Source of the DNA: Ruminococcus sp.
GTDB lineage: Bacteria > Bacillota > Clostridia > Oscillospirales > Acutalibacteraceae
Reading direction: 5' to 3'
Assembly: GCA_017404665.1 (NCBI GenBank)
Contig: JAFRBX010000026.1
Span: 1 to 34,245 of the forward strand
Length of the DNA: 34,245 bases
Part shown: positions 13,581 to 20,803 of the stretch, piece by piece
Layout of the letters: each line of letters opens with the position of its first letter
Position numbering within the stretch: position 1 is the first letter of the stretch
Translations under genes and position numbers: made by a program
The notes under the pieces: generated by a model
What the model saw: only the letters and a program-made list of their open reading frames with translations
Database searches by the model: none
Told to the model about the DNA's origin: nothing

Positions 13581-15872
13581 ATGAAACGATTACTGATCAT
13601 TTTTTTATGCGCCGTACTGACGCTGAGCTCCCTGAGCTTTTCAGCGGGAGCGGCGGATAGCGCAATCGTCGATACGGCGGCGCCAACTGATCTTGCCTCA
13701 GCCTCCGCCGATGCGGACATCGCGTCAAGCGGCGCGACCGCCGACGAGATCGCGCCGACCGGCTGGTCGCTGCTGACCGAAGCGCAGTTTCAGAGCAAGC
13801 TCTCCTCCCTGCGCTCCAAATATCCCGACGGCACTATCTGGGAGGGGTATTACTATGAAAACGGCTCTATCAAAGCATCCACCTGCTGGGCATACGCCGC
13901 CCAAATGCTGTATGAGGTGTTCGGCGCGCGGTTTTACGCCGACAGCGTGATGGACTACAAATACTATAACGCGTATGAGGTAAACGCAGGCGACTGGGTC
14001 CGTATCGATTGGGATTCGCACTCGATTTTTATCACGAAAGTCACCGGCGACGGTATCTACTATACCGACGGCAACGGCACCGGCGTCTATAATCAGGTGC
14101 GCTGGGACGGCTATTATTCATGGTCGACGTTCTACAGCCGTTTCGCCTACGGTATCAAGCTGCCCGGCAACAAGCTGACCGGCGAGGAAATCGATCATAC
14201 CGTCGCCTACAGCGGCAACGGCGGCAGCGGAAGCATGACGTCGCAGATCGTGAAGCCGAGCGGCGGCTTCACCCTGCAAAGCAGCAGCTTCACCCGCAGC
14301 GGATACAGCTTTGCGGGATACACCTGCAAGCGCTCCTATGATAACAAATGGTACACCTCCGACGCCGGCTGGCAGACGCAGGACGAGATCTACAACAACG
14401 GCTACCACTACAAATTCTATCCGCAGGGAAACTCCTATACCCTCGGCACGCCGTGGATCGGCGGCATCAACGTATCCACCACCTTTACCTTCTATGCCCA
14501 GTGGCTGCCCGATCAGGCTACGCTGGAATTCGCCGCCAACTACAGCGGCTACAACTACATTCTCGGCTCCGATCTGGGCTCAGGCTACAGCGATTACATT
14601 TACTCCCGCGATCCCTCCGCCTACACTGTTTCGGTCGACGATACCGAAAAGCTGAACAACGCGAGCTCCCTGAAGATCACCGGCTCCAAAGCGGGCTCTT
14701 CGGCATCGGATCTGGCGATCGTCACCTCCACCAACAAGGGCTACGGCAACGGCTACAGCCAAGCGGGTTCCGTCGGTGACGAAAAGACCTATACCCTCCA
14801 CTTCTACGCCAAGGCGAGCGTGGACGGCGCGAAGATGTATTTCCGCTGGGGCTTCACCACCAACTACGTCACAGTCGAATTGTCGAAGAACTGGCAGACC
14901 TACACCGTCAATCTGCCGAAAAACCGCTTCTGCGGCTATGCGCTGCACCCTTACTTTGATAAAGCGGGCACCTTCTACCTGAACTCGCTCGCGCTCGGCG
15001 ACGAGACCTTTACGTCGAACGTCGCACCCGAAACGGGCACATGGGCAGCCGCCGACCGCAAGGTCACCCGAGGCGAAGCGCCCGACAGTCTTCCGACTCC
15101 GGTACGCGAGGGCTATACCTTCCTCGGCTGGTACACCGCCGCCGAAGGAGGCGAGAGGATCACGACACAGACGCCGATCAACGAGAGCACTCTGCGCGTT
15201 TATGCCCACTGGATGAAAAATATCTCCGATACCCCTGTACAGACCGTCAGTTGGGGCGGTCATGTCTACGAGCTCTATGACAACGCTGTCATGTGGGATG
15301 CGGCTAAGTCGCTCTGTGCCGCTAAGGGCGGTCATCTGATCACCATCGGCAGCGAGAGCGAAAACAGCATCGCCTATGAAATGATCCGCGGCAGACAGGG
15401 CTACTGCTGGATCGGTCTGACCTGTACTCAAGGCACCACCGACTGGAAATGGGTCGACGGCACGGCTTACACCTACAAAAACTGGTATAACAGCTCATAC
15501 GGCACAAAGGATTCCGGCGAGTATTACGGTCTGCTTTATCCGAGTGATTTCGGCACGAAGAATTACGCTTCAACATGGGACAAATGCAAAGGCAGCGATT
15601 ACTTTTGTTCATACTACGGCTATTACAATTCTTTTTATATCTGCGAGTATGACAAATCGCTGCTGTGCGGCGACGCGGACGGCGACGGCACGGTCACAGC
15701 GGTGGACGCAACGAATGTGCAGAGATACCTATCCTCATTGAACGCACACGCTGATGAAGAAACCCTGATGAACGCGGATATTGACAAGAACGGACGGCTC
15801 GAGATCATCGACATCACCTATATCCAGCGCCATCTGGCAGGGATGTCTATCCCGTATACGATCGGCTATTGA
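13581..15872 (+). CDS. Secreted papain-like peptidase/amidase with InlB repeats, CBM-like domain, C-type lectin and dockerin
   Basis: A 763-residue exported protein with an unusual module order. The signal peptide (1-25) is followed by an Ala/Asp-rich linker. A papain-like fold (about 60-195) has Cys102 in STCWAYAAQMLYEVFG and His147 in DSHSIFITK, the spacing of NlpC/P60 or CHAP peptidases. An InlB B-type/Flg_new region lies at about 225-310 (ending FTFYAQW), and a CBM4/9-like beta-sandwich at about 312-475. A second Flg_new repeat spans about 483-547 (EGYTFLGWY...VYAHW). A C-type lectin domain (about 554-691) shows the WIG and Cys landmarks. The type I dockerin (about 694-763) has DADGDGTVTAVDATNVQRYL and a second calcium loop beginning DIDKNGRLEIIDITYIQR. 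It should dock on a cohesin surface structure and bring a peptidase to glycans or glycoproteins. AGAGGTAATTC precedes the ATG. Substrate unknown. Confidence 0.85.
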   Translation: MKRLLIIFLCAVLTLSSLSFSAGAADSAIVDTAAPTDLASASADADIASSGATADEIAPTGWSLLTEAQFQSKLSSLRSKYPDGTIWEGYYYENGSIKASTCWAYAAQMLYEVFGARFYADSVMDYKYYNAYEVNAGDWVRIDWDSHSIFITKVTGDGIYYTDGNGTGVYNQVRWDGYYSWSTFYSRFAYGIKLPGNKLTGEEIDHTVAYSGNGGSGSMTSQIVKPSGGFTLQSSSFTRSGYSFAGYTCKRSYDNKWYTSDAGWQTQDEIYNNGYHYKFYPQGNSYTLGTPWIGGINVSTTFTFYAQWLPDQATLEFAANYSGYNYILGSDLGSGYSDYIYSRDPSAYTVSVDDTEKLNNASSLKITGSKAGSSASDLAIVTSTNKGYGNGYSQAGSVGDEKTYTLHFYAKASVDGAKMYFRWGFTTNYVTVELSKNWQTYTVNLPKNRFCGYALHPYFDKAGTFYLNSLALGDETFTSNVAPETGTWAAADRKVTRGEAPDSLPTPVREGYTFLGWYTAAEGGERITTQTPINESTLRVYAHWMKNISDTPVQTVSWGGHVYELYDNAVMWDAAKSLCAAKGGHLITIGSESENSIAYEMIRGRQGYCWIGLTCTQGTTDWKWVDGTAYTYKNWYNSSYGTKDSGEYYGLLYPSDFGTKNYASTWDKCKGSDYFCSYYGYYNSFYICEYDKSLLCGDADGDGTVTAVDATNVQRYLSSLNAHADEETLMNADIDKNGRLEIIDITYIQRHLAGMSIPYTIGY

Positions 15873-15897
15873 CACACACCGAACGCTGTGCTAATAT
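15869..15897 (+). promoter_or_regulatory. Promoter of the FMN-riboswitch/ribU transcript, overlapping the upstream stop codon
   Basis: TTGACA (15869-15874) includes the TGA stop of the lectin-dockerin gene. A 17-bp spacer leads to TAATAT (15892-15897). A GTCAGG-GAAA-CCTGAC hairpin with a GNRA loop (15903-15918) would sit near the RNA 5' end. Confidence 0.6.
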
Positions 15898-15930
15898 AAT
15901 AGCGTCAGGGAAACCTGACAAACAGAATAC

Positions 15931-16071
15931 ATCTTCGGGGTAGGGTGAGATTCCCGACCGGCAGTATAGTCTGCGAGCGCTGTCAAAGGCGCATGATACG
16001 GTGCGATTCCGTAACCGACGGTAACATACGCGTTATGATCATACGCGTATGAAGTCCGGATGAGAGAAGAT
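15931..16071 (+). promoter_or_regulatory. FMN riboswitch (RFN element)
   Basis: The conserved aptamer segments are in order: TCGGGGTAGGGTGAGATTCC, CGACCGGCAGTATAGTC, GATTCCGTAACCGACGGTA and AGTCCGGATGAGAGAAGAT. The closing stem is ATCTTC (15931-15936) with GAAGAT (16066-16071). One variable arm is long, with CATACGCG pairing with CGCGTATG (about 16025-16051). FMN binding is expected to switch off riboflavin uptake by favouring the terminator at 16088. Confidence 0.95.
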
Positions 16072-16087
16072 ATGATTGCATCAGCAT

Positions 16088-16124
16088 GCTCCGTAGGTAC
16101 CCGAACCTGCGGAGCCTTTGTTTT
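16088..16124 (+). terminator. Riboswitch-controlled transcription terminator
   Basis: An 11-bp stem, GCTCCGTAGGT with ACCTGCGGAGC (16088-16098 / 16105-16115), is followed by CTTTGTTTT. It lies between the FMN aptamer and the ribU start, as the expression platform. Confidence 0.88.
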
Positions 16125-16169
16125 GCAAAATCCAAATCATGTCTTGCGGAAAACCGCAAAGGAGAAATG

Positions 16170-16844
16170 ATGACAAACACAAAAAACAACAACCGGCTCA
16201 AATCTCTGCTGTCAATAGCGATGCTGACCGCGCTGGCTGTCGCCGCGGATATGTTCCTGCGGATACCGGGGATCGGCGGCTTCCTCACCTATGAGCCGAA
16301 GGACGTGATCCTCACCATCGGCGCCTTCATCTTCGGTCCCATTGCCGGACTGATCATGTCGCTGCTGGTGTGCCTGATCGAGATGATCACCGTCAGCACC
16401 ACGGGACCCATCGGTCTGCTGATGAACTTCCTCGCGTCGGGCGTATTCGTCGGCGTAAGCTCCGTGATCTACTGGCGCAGAAAAACTCTGCCCAGAGCTA
16501 TCATCGGTCTGATTGCGGGCTCGCTGTCGATGCTTCTGATCATGCTGCTGTGGAATTACATCATGACGCCGCTCTATATGGGCGTTCCGCGTGAAGCGGT
16601 ATTGGAGCTGTTCGTGCCGCTGCTGATCCCATTCAACCTTCTGAAGGCAGGGCTGAACTCCGCACTGATCCTCTTCCTCTACAAAGGCGTTGTCACTGCG
16701 CTGCGCAAATCGCGCCTGATACCCGCCAGAGAGAGCAACGACGGAGAGAAAAGGAAAGCAAACACGATCCTTATGGTCAGTATCTCAGCGGTGCTGGTCA
16801 TTACACTGATACTGGTGATGCTGATCTTCGCCGGAAAGCTGTAA
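16170..16844 (+). CDS. ribU: Riboflavin ECF transporter substrate-binding subunit RibU
   Basis: The membrane S-component that captures riboflavin for import with a shared ECF energising module, which is not encoded here. About 224 residues with six hydrophobic helices. The first helix motif (ALAVAADMFLRIPG) and FLTYEPKDVILTIGAFIFGP match the RibU family, including the conserved Glu-Pro-Lys-Asp segment after helix 1. PIGLLMNFLASG and NLLKAGLNS near the C-terminal helices also fit. The C-terminal part from about 190 has an extra charged linker and one more hydrophobic helix. ATG 16170 is preferred over ATG 16167 because AAAGGAG is 5 nt from the former and only 2 nt from the latter. The FMN riboswitch directly upstream strongly supports the substrate call. 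Confidence 0.93.
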   Translation: MTNTKNNNRLKSLLSIAMLTALAVAADMFLRIPGIGGFLTYEPKDVILTIGAFIFGPIAGLIMSLLVCLIEMITVSTTGPIGLLMNFLASGVFVGVSSVIYWRRKTLPRAIIGLIAGSLSMLLIMLLWNYIMTPLYMGVPREAVLELFVPLLIPFNLLKAGLNSALILFLYKGVVTALRKSRLIPARESNDGEKRKANTILMVSISAVLVITLILVMLIFAGKL

Positions 16845-16855
16845 AGAAATGTCAC

Positions 16856-16889
16856 AAGGCTGTCGTTTTCGAAAATGACAGCCTTTTTC
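16856..16889 (+). terminator. Terminator of ribU
   Basis: A near-perfect 15-bp stem (16856-16870 / 16871-16885; core AGGCTGTC/GACAGCCT) with TTTTT overlapping its end. Confidence 0.88.
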
Positions 16890-16950
16890 ATCGTCTTTCA
16901 TCTGTCTGCGTAAATCTGTATTAATAATGCTTTTAAAATGATTGATGAGC

Positions 16951-17250
16951 AGGGCGTCTACTCGGCTCCCTCTGACGAGGGAGCTGTCACGGCATTTTGC
17001 CGTGACTGAGGGAGAGATAACGCAGCGTGATAAAAACATTGAAAAACCTGACTCGATCCCTTACGCAATGATACTGCCTCTTCGGCTTGAGTCAGAATTC
17101 GGTTAGTAACTGTCATGCTGCGTTATCTCTCCCCCGCGATTCGAACAACTGCCCCTTTCAAAGTATCTACTCGCTTGCCCCCTCATCAGAGGGGCTGAAT
17201 GTGTAGCGTACATATCCACGTGACATACATGTCCGTCAGAGGGGGCGCTG
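16951..17250. repeat. Composite palindromic (MITE-like) repeat region without genes
   Basis: About 300 bp with nested inverted repeats and no plausible gene. GCTCCCTC-TGAC-GAGGGAGC lies at 16965-16984, and GTCACGGCA-TTT-TGCCGTGAC at 16986-17006. A 17-bp perfect inverted repeat (GGGAGAGATAACGCAGC) is at 17010-17026 / 17117-17133 around a 90-bp core. GCCCCCTCATCAGAGGGGC is at 17177-17195, with a related segment to 17250. TCTACTCG followed by a CCCTC-rich hairpin occurs at both ends (16958 and 17166), suggesting two related units. Similar GAGGGAG-type repeats are frequent in Ruminococcaceae genomes. The flanks (16890-16950 and 17251-17343) are AT-richer and hold nothing I can identify. Confidence 0.7.
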
Positions 17251-17343
17251 ATAAAGCGATGTTCCTTTCATTATCACGTTCTAATACCGATGTTGTAATT
17301 CAACAAATGAATTAGAGTCGCCTGTCCAATTATCCGCTCCCCC

Positions 17344-17372
17344 TTGCACATTTCTGCACTTTATACTATAAT
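17344..17372 (+). promoter_or_regulatory. Promoter of the DUF5662/HD operon
   Basis: TTGCAC (17344-17349), a 17-bp spacer and TATAAT (17367-17372), 23 bp before the start codon. Confidence 0.72.
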
Positions 17373-17395
17373 AGGAACCGGAAAAGAGGGATTCG

Positions 17396-17998
17396 ATGAG
17401 CAAGGCGCTGAAGCATTTCAAAACCATCACCCGCCACCGCCATCAGGTGATCAAAAATTGCTTTCGGGCGGGCATCCCGTGGCAGGGTCTCAAACACGAT
17501 CTGTCGAAGTATTCGTGGACAGAGTTCAGCGAGGGGGCGCGCTACTGGCAGGGCACGCGCAGCCCCAACGACCGCGAGCGCGAGATCAAGGGCTACAGCG
17601 AGGCGTGGATGCACCACAAGGGCCGCAACCGCCACCACTTCGAATACTGGACAGACTACTCCCCCGTCGATCGCAGGATCAAGCCCGTCGAGATGCCCGT
17701 GCGCTATGTCGTGGAAATGTTCTGCGACCGCGTCGCGGCGTGCAAGATCTATCAGGGCAAGGCGTATACCGACAAAAGCCCGCTGGAATACTTCATCAGG
17801 GGCAAGGAGCGCAAGGGCCGCGTTTTCCGCGGCGAGATGGTACATCCCGCGACCTGCGACCTGATCGAATCCTACCTCACGTATCTTGCCGAAAACGGAG
17901 AGCAAAAGGCGTTCGCTTACCTCAAAACAGTCGTCAAGCAGGATCGGAAGGACAGAAAAGCGCGAAAGAAGGAATGGAAAAATGCTGACAAAAACTGA
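17396..17998 (+). CDS. DUF5662 family protein
   Basis: 200 residues that match the clostridial DUF5662 family, of unknown function. Recognisable blocks are KHFKTITRHRHQVIKNCF, GLKHDLSKYSWTEF, WMHHKGRNRHHFEYW and MPVRYVVEMFCDRVAACKIY. The His/Asp-rich blocks (KHDLSK, HHKGRNRHH) look like a metal site in an all-helical, HD-like fold, which is an inference. The C-terminal 20 residues are very basic (KQDRKDRKARKKEWK). The start follows AAAAGAGGGATTCG. The last 17 bases overlap the next gene, so the two are probably translationally coupled. Confidence 0.85.
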   Translation: MSKALKHFKTITRHRHQVIKNCFRAGIPWQGLKHDLSKYSWTEFSEGARYWQGTRSPNDREREIKGYSEAWMHHKGRNRHHFEYWTDYSPVDRRIKPVEMPVRYVVEMFCDRVAACKIYQGKAYTDKSPLEYFIRGKERKGRVFRGEMVHPATCDLIESYLTYLAENGEQKAFAYLKTVVKQDRKDRKARKKEWKNADKN

Positions 17999-18461
17999 TG
18001 ACGCCGAAGGGATGAAGCGTTCCATGGACGTGCAGCGCGTCGCGCTGAAGATGAAGCAGCATCACCGCGGCGATATGGAAAAGACCCAGCATTTTGTGCG
18101 CGTCTACACACTGGCGAAATCCATCGGCGAGCTGGAAAACCTGAACGTAGAGGAACAGTACAGCTTAGAGCTCGCGGCAGTCGTCCACAACGTCGAGGGC
18201 GACCGCGTCCCCGCGGTGCGCGATATCCTGCTCGGATGCGATATCGCCGAGGATATTGCGATGAAGGTCTGTCACATGGTCGAGAATATCGAAAACTACG
18301 AGCACATCAGAACACTTGAGCACCAGATCCTGATCGAGGCAAAGCTGATCGTCGACTTCAAGGAGCACAACACCCCCGAAAAGGAGATCATCCGCAAGGC
18401 GGAGGATATCTTCATCACCAACACGGGAAAGCTGTTCTTGAAAAGGGCATTCCGTTTATAG
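17982..18461 (+). CDS. HD-domain-like protein with HN in place of the HD motif
   Basis: 159 residues. The order MEKTQHFVRVYTLAKSIG (first His), then LELAAVVHNVEGD at the usual place of the HD dyad, then a helical segment with CHMVENIENYEH, resembles small clostridial HD-family metal phosphohydrolases. The Asp of the HD dyad is Asn here (codon AAC instead of GAC). That Asp is a metal ligand in active members, so the protein may be inactive, regulatory, or use another ligand. The start is the ATG after AAGAAGGAATGG, overlapping the DUF5662 gene by 17 bp; a longer upstream frame is only the shadow of that gene. The TAG stop is the first triplet of repeat copy C. Confidence 0.75.
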   Translation: MLTKTDDAEGMKRSMDVQRVALKMKQHHRGDMEKTQHFVRVYTLAKSIGELENLNVEEQYSLELAAVVHNVEGDRVPAVRDILLGCDIAEDIAMKVCHMVENIENYEHIRTLEHQILIEAKLIVDFKEHNTPEKEIIRKAEDIFITNTGKLFLKRAFRL

Positions 18462-18521
18462 AGAACAGATAACAGATAAAAGATAATAGATAATAGTTAC
18501 GGGAAAGCCTGACGGCTTTTT
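18459..18521 (+). repeat. Stop-codon-linked heptamer repeat element, copy C
   Basis: The TAG stop of the HD-like gene is followed by AGAACA and units GATAACA, GATAAAA, GATAATA, GATAATA, then GTTACGGG. An AAAGCC-TGAC-GGCTTT hairpin with a short T-run follows, resembling a small terminator. This copy has the longest clean run of 7-bp units. Confidence 0.78.
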
Positions 18522-18549
18522 GATTGAGATAACAACTGCGAAAAAATGA

Positions 18550-18577
18550 GCTCGCGACTCTTTATAGAGTTGCGAGC
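18550..18577. terminator. Terminator between the HD-like gene and the glycosyltransferase gene
   Basis: GCTCGCGACTC pairs with GAGTTGCGAGC (18550-18560 / 18567-18577). On the minus strand it is followed by TCATTTTTT, so it mainly ends the glycosyltransferase operon. Confidence 0.82.
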
Positions 18578-18586
18578 ATTATTATT

Positions 18587-18634
18587 CGGGTGCGGGTGTC
18601 CCGCCCCTCACTGTTATCTATTATCTGTTCTCTA
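18587..18634 (-). repeat. Stop-codon-linked heptamer repeat element, copy D
   Basis: Reading leftward from the TAG stop of the glycosyltransferase gene are AGAACA, GATAATA, GATAACA, then GTGAGGGGCGGG and the GCGGG-TGT-CCCGC hairpin (18592-18604). The hairpin and its flanks (18587-18605) are identical to copy A. Confidence 0.78.
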
Positions 18635-19576
18635 ATCTTTCAAATACTCTTCCACAATAAACCGCGGGCGCTGTTTGGTCTCCAGATAGATCTTGCCGAT
18701 GTACTCGCCGATGATGCCGATCGCCATCATCTGCAGACCGCCGATCGCCCAGATGGACACCATCAGCGACGCCCAGCCGGTATCCGTCGCGCCCATAAAG
18801 TAGCGCACGACAGAATAGATCAGCATCACGATGCTGACGAGGAAGATGAATAGCCCCAAACGGGTGATGAGCTTGATGGGCTTGGTCGACAGCGAGGTGA
18901 TACCCTCCCACGCCAGCGCGAGCATCTTCTTGAGCGGATATTTGCTTTCACCCGCGAGACGCTCACTGCGCTCATAGGTAGCGATATCGCTCTTGAAGCC
19001 GACCATCGGCACCAGTCCGCGCAGGAAAAGGTTCGTTTCATGAAACTCTGAGAACGCCTGCAGCGCTCTTCTGCTCATCAGGCGGAAATCGGCATGGTTG
19101 AAGATGACCTTCGCGCCCATTTGTTCGAGCACCTTGTAATACGCCTCGGCGGTGAAACGCTTGAAGAAGGTGTCGGTCGCGCGCTTGCTGCGCACGCCGT
19201 AGACCACATCGCAGCCCTCATGGTACTTTTCGACCATCTCGTCAAAGACCTCGATATCGTCCTGCAGGTCGGCGTCGATGGAGATCACCGCGTCCGCCTC
19301 ATCCTTTAAGGTCATCAGCCCGCACATCAGGGCGTTCTGGTGACCGCGATTGCGGCTGAGCTTGATCCCGCTGAAGATGCTGTCGCTGTCATGCAGGCGG
19401 GTGATCAGCTCCCATGTTTTATCGCGGCTGCCGTCGTCGATGAACACGATGCGGCTGTCGTAAGAAATCAGCCCCCTGTCCATCATCGCGCTGAGCTTGA
19501 CGCGCAGCTTTTCGGCACTGTCGGGCAGCACCTCTTCCTCATTGTAGCAAGGAACCGCAATATATAATTTCGTCAT
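18632..19576 (-). CDS. GtrB/DPM-type family 2 glycosyltransferase, membrane-bound
   Basis: 314 residues. The GT-A domain opens with KLYIAVPCYNEEEVLPD and contains FIDDGSRDKTWE, LSRNRGHQNAL and the metal-binding SIDADLQDD. Two C-terminal transmembrane helices (about 235-260 and 270-295) and the ending GEYIGKIYLETKQRPRFI are typical of GtrB/YkcC/DPM-like enzymes. These move a sugar from a nucleotide donor to undecaprenyl phosphate on the cytoplasmic face of the membrane. It starts 3 nt after the SGNH hydrolase stop, and its ribosome-binding site AAGGAG lies inside that gene, so the two are coupled. The sugar is unknown. No flippase or GtrC-like partner is visible. Confidence 0.92.
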   Translation of the reverse strand: MTKLYIAVPCYNEEEVLPDSAEKLRVKLSAMMDRGLISYDSRIVFIDDGSRDKTWELITRLHDSDSIFSGIKLSRNRGHQNALMCGLMTLKDEADAVISIDADLQDDIEVFDEMVEKYHEGCDVVYGVRSKRATDTFFKRFTAEAYYKVLEQMGAKVIFNHADFRLMSRRALQAFSEFHETNLFLRGLVPMVGFKSDIATYERSERLAGESKYPLKKMLALAWEGITSLSTKPIKLITRLGLFIFLVSIVMLIYSVVRYFMGATDTGWASLMVSIWAIGGLQMMAIGIIGEYIGKIYLETKQRPRFIVEEYLKD

Positions 19577-19579
19577 AGA

Positions 19580-20803
19580 TTACTCCTTAGCCAGTTTTTC
19601 GACGATTTGATCGGAAACCATCGGCAGATAGAATTTCGCGTAGCCGATCGCCGTGGGATGGATCGAATCGGGCGCGTTGCCTTTTTCGTTGTCAAAATAC
19701 GAATACCGTCCGCGGGTATAATTGTCCTCGGTATTCATATCGGTATCGCTATACAGGTCGACGGAGTCAGCGCCCCATTTTTCGGCGATGGCAAGCGCTC
19801 TTTCGCCGTAAATCCGCTCTTTTTCATCGGAGCCGAGATCCATATTATGCGCACGCACGTAGATCACGGGCACATCCTTCCAGTTAGCGGCGATAGACCA
19901 CATGGTCTTTTCAAAGCCGCCGGTAAAGGTCGCGATCGGCGTCGCGGACATATCAAAGCCTTCGGTGAATTCCCCGAGGGGTACAAGGTTCATATCGTTG
20001 GTGGCGCCGTTGATCAGAATGATATCGGGCTTGACGCCGTCCGCCAGCGCCGGCTTTATCTGATTGATGATCTGCGCGCGTCCCGTGCGGTCGCCCATCG
20101 CCGCGCCGGGCACAGAGTAATCCGCCGCCGTCATGCCGTACTTTTCGGCGATCATATCGGCGATGCCCTCGTCGCCGTTGCCGCTGCCGTGCATGATGCT
20201 GTCGCCGAACGATAAGATCATCTTACCCTTGAGCAGCCTGTAGCGGTTCACCTGTTCGAGCAGGCTTTCATACTCGTCGGCGGTGATCTCCCGATCAGGG
20301 TGCAGCATCGCGTTGAGATCAGGCAGAAAGTAGCCGTAATACGCCATCGTCGCCAGCTCGCTCTGCATCGCGGTGATGTCTGCGATGCGTCCCGGACTGC
20401 GCTGCTTATATCCCAGCGCCTTCACCGTCGTCTGCGCGACAAACAGGCGCGTCAAGGGCGCGTACATATCATCCTCGGTATAATCGGAGAGGATACCGAG
20501 ACTCTTCGCGGTCTCAAATACCGTGTTCGGATTGCTGCTGTCGCTCAGTGCGGCTTTTCCCGATGCGCTGATGACGTCATAAAGCCAGCGGCAGCGGTTG
20601 TGCGTCGTGCTGTACATCTGCTGATACAGCATTTTTTCGCCGGCGGTGTCGGGAGTTGCGGGAGCGCCCTCCTGCATCGTCCGCGGCTTGGCGGAAACGT
20701 TTTTTGCGATGGCGCTGACGATCGAAGTGCCGACAAGGATCGCCGCCAGCGTGACGATGATCAGCGCGGATATCCATACTTTCTTTCCCAGTTTCTGTCT
20801 CAT
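19580..20803 (-). CDS. Membrane-anchored SGNH/GDSL hydrolase with SLH-like N-terminal region
   Basis: 407 residues. One N-terminal transmembrane or signal-anchor helix (about 9-32) places the enzyme outside the membrane. The SGNH blocks are all present: GDSIMHG with Ser202, the block II Gly in VPGAAMGD, NGATND with Asn269, and DSIHPT with Asp379 and His382. The family hydrolyses esters, often O-acetyl groups of peptidoglycan or cell-wall glycans. The region about 85-185 (AKSLGILSDYTED, PLTRLFVAQTTVKALGY, then MAYYGYF and ITADEYESLLEQV) has the spacing of S-layer-homology repeats, though degenerate. It lies in an apparent operon with DAG kinase upstream and the glycosyltransferase downstream, so it may modify the same envelope polymer; this is an inference. 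Confidence 0.87.
   Translation of the reverse strand: MRQKLGKKVWISALIIVTLAAILVGTSIVSAIAKNVSAKPRTMQEGAPATPDTAGEKMLYQQMYSTTHNRCRWLYDVISASGKAALSDSSNPNTVFETAKSLGILSDYTEDDMYAPLTRLFVAQTTVKALGYKQRSPGRIADITAMQSELATMAYYGYFLPDLNAMLHPDREITADEYESLLEQVNRYRLLKGKMILSFGDSIMHGSGNGDEGIADMIAEKYGMTAADYSVPGAAMGDRTGRAQIINQIKPALADGVKPDIILINGATNDMNLVPLGEFTEGFDMSATPIATFTGGFEKTMWSIAANWKDVPVIYVRAHNMDLGSDEKERIYGERALAIAEKWGADSVDLYSDTDMNTEDNYTRGRYSYFDNEKGNAPDSIHPTAIGYAKFYLPMVSDQIVEKLAKE

Noticed and set aside
18459-18521. Heptamer tandem units considered as a CRISPR array
   Set aside because: The units are only 7 bp and contiguous, with no unique spacers and no cas genes nearby.
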